NCBI GenBank assembly: GCA_946183175.1
Contig: CAMHBH010000010.1
Span: 1-27,003, forward strand
DNA length: 27,003 bases
Direction: 5' to 3'
Source of the DNA: an uncultured Oscillibacter sp.
GTDB taxonomy: Bacteria; Bacillota; Clostridia; Oscillospirales; Oscillospiraceae
This document shows, one piece after another, positions 21,695 through 27,003 of the stretch. The position numbers and the translations under genes were made by a program. The number at the start of each line of letters is the position of its first letter. The stretch's first letter is position 1. Under the pieces are notes generated by a model. That model worked only from the letters and a program-made list of their open reading frames with translations. It did no database searches and was not told where the DNA came from.

Positions 21695-23662
21695 TTACTC
21701 GGCGTGTCCGACGACACCGCCCCCGGCCTGTACGTCCTTCCCGGCGTCGAAGCGGAACTTCCCGTATCCGCCGTTGTCGGTGACGACCATCATCGTAATG
21801 AGGGGATGTCCGGCGGCCCTGATTTTCACGGGGTCGAAGGTAATCAACTGCTCCCCGGCCTTGACGCGCTGTCCGGGCCGGACGTGAATCTTGAACCCGT
21901 CGCCGTTCATGCCGACGGTGTCGAGGCCGATGTGCAGGAGGATTTCGATACCGTTCGGGAGAGTCAGCCCGAGGGCGTGGTTGCTCCCGTCCATCGTCTG
22001 GGATACCGTCGCGTCCGCCGGGGCCAGAAGTACGCTGCTCGTCGGTTCGATTGCGATTCCGTCGCCCAGAACCTTTTCGGCGAACGTCGGGTCGGGTACC
22101 TGCTCGATAGCGACCGTCTTGCCCGTCAGGAAGGCCTTGAAATCAACGGGGGCGTGCGCGGCCTTGGCTTGCGCGTCGAATACGGCGGCCTCCGCGTCCA
22201 GACGCTCCGCTTCCGCCTCCGCGGCGGCCTCCGCGTCAAGCCCGCGGCGGTGCCCGACGATGTACGTCAGCACGAACGGAACGACGATTGCAATCAGCAT
22301 GCACAGCGCGAACGACGACATATACTCCGGGCGTATGGACAGAATCCCGGGCAGGCCGCCGACGCCGATGGCCGTCGCCGTGACGCTCGTCGCCGTGCTC
22401 ACGATTGCCGCGAGGCACGAGCCGCACATGCCGCAAATGAACGGGAACACATACTTCAGGTTGATACCGAACATCGCCGGCTCCGTGACGCCCAGATAGC
22501 AGGAAATGCAAGAGGGAATATTCAGTTCCTGCGCGCGGGCGCTCTTGCGCTGTAAGGCAATCATACCGAGAACGGCGCTTCCCTGCGCGATATTCGACAG
22601 CGCAATCATGGGCCAGAGCATGGTACCGGGATGGGCCGAACCCTGCGAACCCGCGATAAGCTGTAAGTCGATAGCGTTGCTCATGTGGTGGAGGCCCGTA
22701 ATGACGAGCGGGGCATAGAAGAAGCCGAAGATTGCGCCGAATATCACGCGGAAGGAACCGCTGATTCCGGCGTACACGACATCGGAAATCACCGCGCCGA
22801 TTTTCCAGCCGATGGGGCCGAGTACGAAATGCGCCGCCATGACCGCGCAGAGTAAGCTACAGAACGGCACGAGAATCATGGACACCACTTTCGGCGAAAT
22901 CTTCTTGAAGAACCGTTCGAGATACGCCAGCGTGAACGCCGCGAGAATCGCCGGGAGAACCTGTGCCTGATAGCCAATCATGTTGACCTTGATAAAACCG
23001 AAGTCCCACTGGTTGATGGTGCCGTTGGCGAGGGCGTCGGCGACGCCGTAGGCGTTGGTGAGCTGTCCGGAGACGAGCGTCAGGCCGAGGATAATGCCCA
23101 GCATTTCCGTACCGCCCATTTTCTTCATGACCGTCCAGCAGATTCCGACCGGAATGCCGACATGGAACACGGCCTCGCCCAACAGCCACAGGAAGTGGTC
23201 GATTCCGGCCCAGAACTGGCTCTGACTGACGAGCGTGGCGCCGTTGAAGACTTCCATACTGTCGATGACGTTCCGGAAGCCGAGAATCAGGCCGCCCGTG
23301 ATGATAGCCGGAATCAGCGGGGCGAAGATTTCCGCGAGGGAAGTCATGGCCTTTTGCAGAATGTTTTGATTCTGCTTTGACATGCTCTTGACCTGGTCTT
23401 TGGAAACACCGGAGACGCCGGACACCGCCGTGAAATCGTCGTAGAAGTCGGCGACCTCGTTGCCGATAATCACCTGAAACTGTCCGGCCTGCGTGAAGGT
23501 GCCCTTGACGGAGGGAATGCGTTCGATACGCTTGATGTCGGCCTTTTTGGGGTCCATCAGCACATACCGCATACGGGTAATGCAGTGGGAGACCGCCGCG
23601 ATGTTGTCGCTGCCGCCGATTGCGGCGAGCAGTTCCTTGGAGTCTTCTGTAAACTTGCCCAT
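21695..23662 (-). CDS. treP: Trehalose-type PTS permease EIIBCA
   Basis: A 655-aa three-domain phosphotransferase permease. EIIB (1-90) starts GKFTEDSKELLAAIGG and has the phospho-Cys in SHCITRMR (Cys27), with IPSVKGTFTQAGQFQVIIGN as in TreP. EIIC (about 105-460) has multiple membrane helices and GLHHMSNAIDLQLIAGSQG and CYLGVTEPAMFGINLKYVFP. An Ala/Glu linker (LDAEAAAEAEAERLDAEAA) leads to a glucose-type EIIA (about 500-655) with ILLHIGLDTV (active His) and HALGL. It imports trehalose as trehalose-6-phosphate, driven by PEP. The ATG at 23662 with AGGAG is chosen; the longer frame runs over the operator. Fused EIIA is less usual, since many TreP proteins are EIIBC only. Confidence 0.92.
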   Translation of the reverse strand: MGKFTEDSKELLAAIGGSDNIAAVSHCITRMRYVLMDPKKADIKRIERIPSVKGTFTQAGQFQVIIGNEVADFYDDFTAVSGVSGVSKDQVKSMSKQNQNILQKAMTSLAEIFAPLIPAIITGGLILGFRNVIDSMEVFNGATLVSQSQFWAGIDHFLWLLGEAVFHVGIPVGICWTVMKKMGGTEMLGIILGLTLVSGQLTNAYGVADALANGTINQWDFGFIKVNMIGYQAQVLPAILAAFTLAYLERFFKKISPKVVSMILVPFCSLLCAVMAAHFVLGPIGWKIGAVISDVVYAGISGSFRVIFGAIFGFFYAPLVITGLHHMSNAIDLQLIAGSQGSAHPGTMLWPMIALSNIAQGSAVLGMIALQRKSARAQELNIPSCISCYLGVTEPAMFGINLKYVFPFICGMCGSCLAAIVSTATSVTATAIGVGGLPGILSIRPEYMSSFALCMLIAIVVPFVLTYIVGHRRGLDAEAAAEAEAERLDAEAAVFDAQAKAAHAPVDFKAFLTGKTVAIEQVPDPTFAEKVLGDGIAIEPTSSVLLAPADATVSQTMDGSNHALGLTLPNGIEILLHIGLDTVGMNGDGFKIHVRPGQRVKAGEQLITFDPVKIRAAGHPLITMMVVTDNGGYGKFRFDAGKDVQAGGGVVGHAE

Positions 23663-23681
23663 ATCTCTCCTGCTACTCAAA

Positions 23682-23703
23682 ATATGGACAAATGTGTCCA
23701 TAT
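23682..23703. promoter_or_regulatory. 9-bp palindromic operator at treP
   Basis: ATATGGACA and TGTCCATAT are perfect inverted repeats around a 4-nt centre, 19 bases before the treP ATG. Position and symmetry fit a repressor or activator site. It does not match the TreR consensus seen in the distal promoter, so a second regulator may bind here. Confidence 0.65.
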
Positions 23704-23717
23704 CGAGAAAATTCCTG

Positions 23718-23746
23718 CTTCTACCTGCGTGCTTTCGCGCTGACAA
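23718..23746 (-). promoter_or_regulatory. Proximal treP promoter (candidate)
   Basis: TTGTCA (23741-23746), a 17-bp spacer and TAGAAG (23718-23723). The start site would fall about ten bases before the palindromic operator. The -10 is weak. Confidence 0.4.
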
Positions 23747-23749
23747 ATC

Positions 23750-24062
23750 AGACGCTACTCACAAGTTCTTGCGCAGTCCACAGGCGTAAATTCCCGACTA
23801 GCCATCGGTACACATCCGCGCTCACGTTTGCATTGTGATTTCGCGGATTTTTCTCGGTAGCGTCTCCTTTCCTGAAATTTTTTAGAACTTGTTTTGCCCT
23901 TGGTTTTCGGGACTTGACCATTGACCAACCATCGCCCACAGGGTTCTACCCCATCGTTAGCCGGACTGTTTCAACCGGCACGGGTCATTCCGAGGTTCCG
24001 CCCGCTGTAAAGTCAGCGCGAACTAACGCCACGGTTTTTAGGCGTCTTCCACCTTTTACTGT
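23750..24062 (-). ncRNA. Structured RNA resembling a HEARO/IscB omega-RNA scaffold, no nuclease ORF
   Basis: No credible ORF is present, but the minus strand is dense in helices. In the 5' part GCCGG and CCGGC pair (23960-23979) around UUGAAACAGU, GGGU-AGA-ACCC forms a stem (23941-23951), and the context includes GACUUUACAGCGGGCGGAAC, AAUGACCCGUGCCGG and GAUGGUUGGUCAAUGGUCAA. The 3' part is a closed multibranch domain: AGACGCTAC/GTAGCGTCT (23857-23865 with 23750-23758) encloses ATCCGCG/CGCGGAT (23842-23848 with 23814-23820) and smaller hairpins. The 5' phrases match my memory of HEARO, the guide-RNA scaffold of IscB nucleases. That identity is from memory and unverified. It lies between the distal and proximal treP promoters. 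Confidence 0.48.
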
Positions 24063-24145
24063 GGCAAACGCGTATATTTGACCATATTTTCGCTAACTTA
24101 CACCTCCTCCTCACATGACTGAAACCGTGCCTTTGGGACAGGTTT

Positions 24146-24174
24146 ATCTTAACTTGTTTATACAACTTTGTCAA
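24146..24174 (-). promoter_or_regulatory. Distal promoter with a TreR-type operator in its spacer
   Basis: TTGACA (24169-24174), a 17-bp spacer and TAAGAT (24146-24151) on the minus strand. The spacer contains TTGTATAAACAA (24154-24165, minus reading), one base from the TreR operator TTGTATATACAA known in B. subtilis. It points to treP, almost 500 bases away, across the structured RNA. This supports trehalose control of the operon; no treR gene is in the window. Confidence 0.7.
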
Positions 24175-24192
24175 GAAGCGCGCCGAAAAAAG

Positions 24193-24224
24193 GTGTACAA
24201 ATCGGGGACGTCTTTCTTGTACAC
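24193..24224. promoter_or_regulatory. Inverted repeat GTGTACAA / TTGTACAC
   Basis: Two perfect 8-bp arms 16 bases apart between the distal tre promoter and the ilvC promoter. A separate 11-bp palindrome, CTTGTCACAAG, lies at 24281-24291. Either may be an operator for ilvC or for the tre side; I do not recognise the regulator. Confidence 0.45.
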
Positions 24225-24332
24225 TTTCCCGGTTTGGCCGGATTGCCCCTGAGAAGTCCGCTTTCTGACAGGCGCGGAGGCTTGTCACAAGTCCGGCGGG
24301 GAAAACGCGCCGAATTTCGGCAAAATTTACGC

Positions 24333-24361
24333 TTGACAAGCCGGGAAACCTGTATTATATA
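24333..24361 (+). promoter_or_regulatory. ilvC promoter
   Basis: A perfect TTGACA (24333-24338), a 17-bp spacer and TATATA (24356-24361), about 62 bases before the ilvC ATG. Confidence 0.75.
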
Positions 24362-24378
24362 AGAGTACGGGATTTTTT

Positions 24379-24393
24379 GCCGTCGCGGACGGC
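24379..24393 (+). other. Leader hairpin before ilvC
   Basis: GCCGTC-GCG-GACGGC, a perfect 6-bp stem in the short 5' UTR, follows a T-run and precedes the AAAAAGGAG ribosome binding site by about 14 bases. No T-box or leader peptide is seen. Confidence 0.45.
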
Positions 24394-24422
24394 GCACACC
24401 ATCCGAAAAAGGAGTTCACAAC

Positions 24423-25442
24423 ATGGCAATCAAGAAGTATTACGATTCCGACTGCAATCTGGGCGTACTGGACGGCAAAACCGTCGCGATTATCGGCTTT
24501 GGCTCGCAGGGCCACGCGCATTCCGAAAACCTCGCCGAGAGCGGCGTCAATGTCGTGGTAGGCCTCCGCGCCGGTTCCGGACATGCCCAGAAGGCCGCCG
24601 CATTCGCCGAGACGCACCCCAATTTCAAGGTCATGAGCGTCGAGGACGCCGCCAAGGCCGGAGACGTGATTATGATGTTGGCCCCCGACGAGTTGCAGGG
24701 CGAAATCTACGAAAAGAGCATTGCGCCGTACCTCACGGAAGGCAAGACGCTTGCCTTTGCGCACGGCTTCAACATTCACTTCAAGGTCATCCAGCCGCCG
24801 AAGAATGTCGACGTCATCATGATTGCCCCGAAGGGCCCCGGCCACATCGTGCGCCGTACCTACACCGAGGGACAGGGCGTGCCCAGCCTGATTTGCGTCG
24901 AGCAGGACTACACCGGGAAGGCCAAGGAGACCGCCCTTGCCTACGCGTGCGGAATCGGCGCGGGCCGCGCGGGCATTCTGGAGACGACCTTCCGGGAAGA
25001 GACGGAAACCGACCTGTTCGGCGAACAGGCCGTACTCTGCGGCGGCGTGTGCGAGCTGATTACCGCCGGATTCGAGACGCTCGTCGAGGCCGGATACGCC
25101 CCCGAAATGGCCTACTTTGAGACCTGCCACGAAATGAAGCTCATCATCGACCTTATCAACGAGGGCGGGCTTGCCAAAATGCGCTACTCCATCTCCAACA
25201 CGGCGGAGTACGGCGACTACCGCACGGGCAAGCGCCTCATCACCGAGGAGACCCGCAAGGAAATGAAGAAGGTACTCTCCGAGATTCAGGACGGCACATT
25301 CGCCTCCGAGTTCCTGACGGAGATGTCGCCGAAGGGCGGACGCCGCGTGAAGTTCCTCGCCCAGCGCCGCCTTGCCGCCGGACACCTCATCGAGAAAGTC
25401 GGCGCGGAATTGCGCTCCATGATGTCCTGGCTTAAGAAATAA
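24423..25442 (+). CDS. ilvC: Ketol-acid reductoisomerase (class I)
   Basis: A 339-aa full-length class I enzyme. It converts acetolactate or acetohydroxybutyrate to the dihydroxy acid with NADPH and Mg in valine and isoleucine synthesis. The Rossmann motif is IIGFGSQGHAHSENL, the cofactor loop GLRAGSGHAQ, and the C-terminal domain has ETDLFGEQAVLCGG and the metal Glu/Asp positions (EMAYFETCHEMKLIIDLINE). AAAAGGAG lies eight bases before the ATG. ilvD follows after one intervening gene, so the pathway order is kept. Confidence 0.97.
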   Translation: MAIKKYYDSDCNLGVLDGKTVAIIGFGSQGHAHSENLAESGVNVVVGLRAGSGHAQKAAAFAETHPNFKVMSVEDAAKAGDVIMMLAPDELQGEIYEKSIAPYLTEGKTLAFAHGFNIHFKVIQPPKNVDVIMIAPKGPGHIVRRTYTEGQGVPSLICVEQDYTGKAKETALAYACGIGAGRAGILETTFREETETDLFGEQAVLCGGVCELITAGFETLVEAGYAPEMAYFETCHEMKLIIDLINEGGLAKMRYSISNTAEYGDYRTGKRLITEETRKEMKKVLSEIQDGTFASEFLTEMSPKGGRRVKFLAQRRLAAGHLIEKVGAELRSMMSWLKK

Positions 25443-25454
25443 GCAACGCCGGAA

Positions 25455-25485
25455 CAGTTGCCGTCGGGGCCTCCGGCGGCGACTG
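25455..25485 (+). terminator. Stem-loop after ilvC
   Basis: CAGTTGCCG pairs with CGGCGACTG (one T-G wobble) around a 13-nt loop and is followed by TCATTATAG. The weak T-tract suggests partial termination, with read-through into the downstream genes. Confidence 0.5.
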
Positions 25486-25513
25486 TCATTATAGCAAGAA
25501 TGGAGAATCTTGT

Positions 25514-26041
25514 ATGAGAAAAATCGCAAGCGTTTTTTTAATTGCAATTCTCTTGACAGTCAGTGCAAACGGGACGAGTAGCGGGTATATTTATTCCGCT
25601 ACGCTCCAGTCTAACTCTATCGACGTGCGTCTGATTGCTCCTGAAAATGCTTTGCTTGTTCTGGGCGTGTATGACAGTTATACCCATCAGATGAAAGACG
25701 TACTTGTACGAGAGACGGGTATCGTCTCGACTACGAGGACTTTGACAGTCAGCTTTAATCGCACTCCGCTGAGTACGGAGTATGTGAACGCGTTTTTACT
25801 GGATAAAGAGACATCCGCGCCTCTGTGCGTGGGAGTTTTGGCGGATGTCGTGATACCGTCCAATCCGGAACCCGTTGTAAACCAGTACAATTACGTGCTG
25901 AACACAAACAGCAAAATTTTCCACAATCCTACTTGTGCCTCCGCAAATAGAATTTCCACGAGGAATCGTGAAGACTACTACGGGACACGGGCGGCTGTCA
26001 TTGCAATGGGATACACGCCTTGCAGAACCTGCCACCCCTGA
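25514..26041 (+). CDS. Secreted protein with C-terminal Ada-like zinc-binding domain
   Basis: A 175-aa protein. The N-terminus is a signal peptide (RKIASVFLIAILLTVSANG, cleavage near 20). Residues 25-120 form a beta-rich domain of unknown type. The C-terminus starts YVLNTNSKIFHNPTC and ends in YYGTR and GYTPCRTCHP. It matches the small Ada-like metal-binding module (HxxxC then CxxC) seen at the ends of secreted nucleases and ComEC-like proteins; ligands would be His137, Cys141, Cys170 and Cys173. No nuclease domain is visible. The gene is clearly AT-richer than ilvC and ilvD around it, hinting at insertion into the ilv locus. GGAGA lies seven bases before the ATG. Confidence 0.8.
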   Translation: MRKIASVFLIAILLTVSANGTSSGYIYSATLQSNSIDVRLIAPENALLVLGVYDSYTHQMKDVLVRETGIVSTTRTLTVSFNRTPLSTEYVNAFLLDKETSAPLCVGVLADVVIPSNPEPVVNQYNYVLNTNSKIFHNPTCASANRISTRNREDYYGTRAAVIAMGYTPCRTCHP

Positions 26042-26078
26042 CACTAATAATGGCTTTGAAGTAAAGGAGACTATTATC

Positions 26079-27003
26079 ATGCGAAGCGACAACGTGACGA
26101 AAGGCGCGGAGAGAGCGCCGAACCGGAGCTTGTTCTACGCTCTGGGCTACACGCAATCAGATTTGGAAAAACCGTTAATCGCGGTCGTCAGCGCCCACAG
26201 CGACATCGTACCCGGGCACATGAACCTCGACAAGCTGACCGACGCCGTCAAGGCCGGGATTGAGGCCGCCGGCGGCACGCCGTTCATGGTACCCGCTATC
26301 GGCGTTTGCGACGGTATCGCAATGGGCCACGTCGGCATGAAATACTCCCTTGCGAGCCGGGAGTTAATCTGCGACAGCGTGGAAACGATGTTCATGGCGC
26401 ACCAGTTCGACGGCATGGTCTTACTGCCCAACTGTGACAAGATTGTCCCGGGTATGGTCATGGCAGCGGTACGGATGAATGTCCCGGCGGTGGTGTGCAG
26501 CGGCGGGCCGATGCTGGCGGGGATGTACAGCGGCGAGGAAGTGAGCCTGTCGAAGATGTTCGAGGCGGTCGGCGCGTACAAGGCCGGAATCATCGACGGC
26601 AACAAACTCGAAGAGTGTACGCAGAACTGCTGCCCGAGTTGCGGGAGCTGTTCGGGGATGTACACGGCGAACTCGATGAACTGTCTGTGCGAGGCGATTG
26701 GAATCGCGCTTCCGGGCAACGGCACGATTCCCGCCGTTTACAGTCGGCGCCTGCAACTGGGCCGTATGGCGGGCGCGGCGATTATGGAGATGGTACGCCG
26801 CGACATCAAGGCCCGCGACATCATCAACGAGCGGAGTATCCGCAACGCGCTGACCTGCGACATGGCGCTGGGCTGTTCGACGAATACCGTACTGCACCTG
26901 CTGGCGATTGCCCACGAGGCGGGCGTAGAGCTTGACCTGAAGCTGTTCAACGAGATTTCCGCGCGGACGCCGAACCTGTGCCACCTGGCCCCCGCCGGCC
27001 CGA
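26079..27003 (+). CDS. ilvD: Dihydroxy-acid dehydratase (partial, runs off the window)
   Basis: 308 codons are present, in frame to the end of the window. The Fe-S cluster cysteines are seen in LLPNCDKIVPGM and CCPSCGSCSGMYTANSMNCL, and DGIAMGHVGMKYSL and CSTNTVLHLLAIAHEAG are typical. It dehydrates dihydroxy acids to 2-keto acids, the step after IlvC in valine and isoleucine synthesis. AAAGGAG precedes the ATG by about ten bases. Full length should be about 555 aa, so roughly 250 residues lie beyond the edge. Confidence 0.96.
   Translation, partial: MRSDNVTKGAERAPNRSLFYALGYTQSDLEKPLIAVVSAHSDIVPGHMNLDKLTDAVKAGIEAAGGTPFMVPAIGVCDGIAMGHVGMKYSLASRELICDSVETMFMAHQFDGMVLLPNCDKIVPGMVMAAVRMNVPAVVCSGGPMLAGMYSGEEVSLSKMFEAVGAYKAGIIDGNKLEECTQNCCPSCGSCSGMYTANSMNCLCEAIGIALPGNGTIPAVYSRRLQLGRMAGAAIMEMVRRDIKARDIINERSIRNALTCDMALGCSTNTVLHLLAIAHEAGVELDLKLFNEISARTPNLCHLAPAGP

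Larger units (their letters stand above)
23679..24090. repeat. Imperfect inverted repeats bounding the structured-RNA region
   Basis: An 18-nt sequence starting AAAATATGGACAAATG at 23679-23696 recurs inverted at 24073-24090 as AAAATATGGTCAAATA (15 of 18 bases alike). They enclose about 376 bases with no gene. They could be terminal inverted repeats of a small insertion, or two binding sites of one regulator. The left copy is half of the treP palindrome. Confidence 0.5.

Noticed and set aside
23748..23939. A 63-codon minus-strand frame in the treP leader as an IscB remnant
   Set aside because: Its translation has no IscB-like N-terminus or HNH/RuvC motif, and the DNA is better explained by nested RNA helices.
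23750..24062. Group II intron fragment
   Set aside because: No domain V hairpin, no GUGYG 5' boundary and no reverse transcriptase sequence could be found.
24225..24422. T-box or leader-peptide attenuator before ilvC
   Set aside because: The 5' UTR from the mapped-by-eye promoter is only about 55 nt, with no specifier loop, T-box sequence or Ile/Val/Leu codon run.
24327..25547. A 406-codon minus-strand frame antisense to ilvC
   Set aside because: ilvC is certain on the + strand, and the antisense protein has no recognisable domain and runs through the ilvC promoter.
26147..26725. Minus-strand frames opposite ilvD
   Set aside because: ilvD is open on the + strand to the window edge with its Fe-S cysteines intact; the opposite frames are shadows.

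Overview
The window (about 60% GC by eye) looks like a chromosomal segment of a high-GC Firmicute, most likely a gut Clostridia/Oscillospiraceae-type bacterium. The reasons are strong AGGAGG ribosome binding sites, SigA-type TTGACA/TATAAT promoters, a YerC/YecD TrpR-like regulator, Hsp33, a TreP/TreC trehalose PTS locus with a TreR-like operator, a DUF3298 protein and a membrane-anchored HtrA. The species cannot be named from the sequence.

Layout. 86-886 (-) is a sorbitol-6-phosphate-dehydrogenase-like SDR with its catalytic Lys changed to Asn. 887-1274 is an AT-rich spacer with an orphan + strand promoter, a possible 23-codon hydrophobic ORF and an exact 16-bp tandem repeat. 1275-14647 (-) is one tightly packed run of 12 genes. 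It begins with housekeeping genes (yerC-like regulator, SAM methyltransferase, hslO, trmN6-like, rsmI) and continues within a few bases into seven genes that look like an undescribed system: a DUF697-like membrane protein, a patatin-like lipase, a GrpE-like coiled-coil protein, a 1002-aa Hsp70/actin-fold ATPase, a 940-aa HerA/DUF87-type ATPase and two unknown proteins. 14908-15582 (+) is a DUF3298 protein. 15610-17120 (-) holds an acyl-ACP thioesterase and exonuclease III. 17245-18178 is a small divergent module of two ribbon-helix-helix proteins with clustered palindromic operators. 18368-19762 (-) is HtrA, whose 3' UTR has two hairpins with pyrimidine-rich, anti-Shine-Dalgarno-like loops before a terminator. 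20028-23662 (-) is the trehalose operon treP-treC. 23679-24174 is its unusual upstream region: a distal TreR-type promoter, a structured RNA that resembles a HEARO/IscB omega-RNA scaffold without a nuclease gene, and inverted repeats at the edges. 24423-27003 (+) is ilvC, a secreted protein with an Ada-like zinc domain, and the start of ilvD.

How the genes work together. The HerA-like ATPase, the Hsp70-like ATPase with its GrpE-like partner, the lipase and the membrane protein are probably translated from one message and may form a membrane-acting conflict or stress machine: two ATPases as sensor/motor and the patatin as a membrane-damaging effector. This is inference; the domains are visible, the function is not.

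A second signal runs through the whole window. I found no GATC tetranucleotide in 27 kb, although about 95 would be expected by composition. The avoidance covers housekeeping genes, intergenic DNA and the seven-gene cluster alike.
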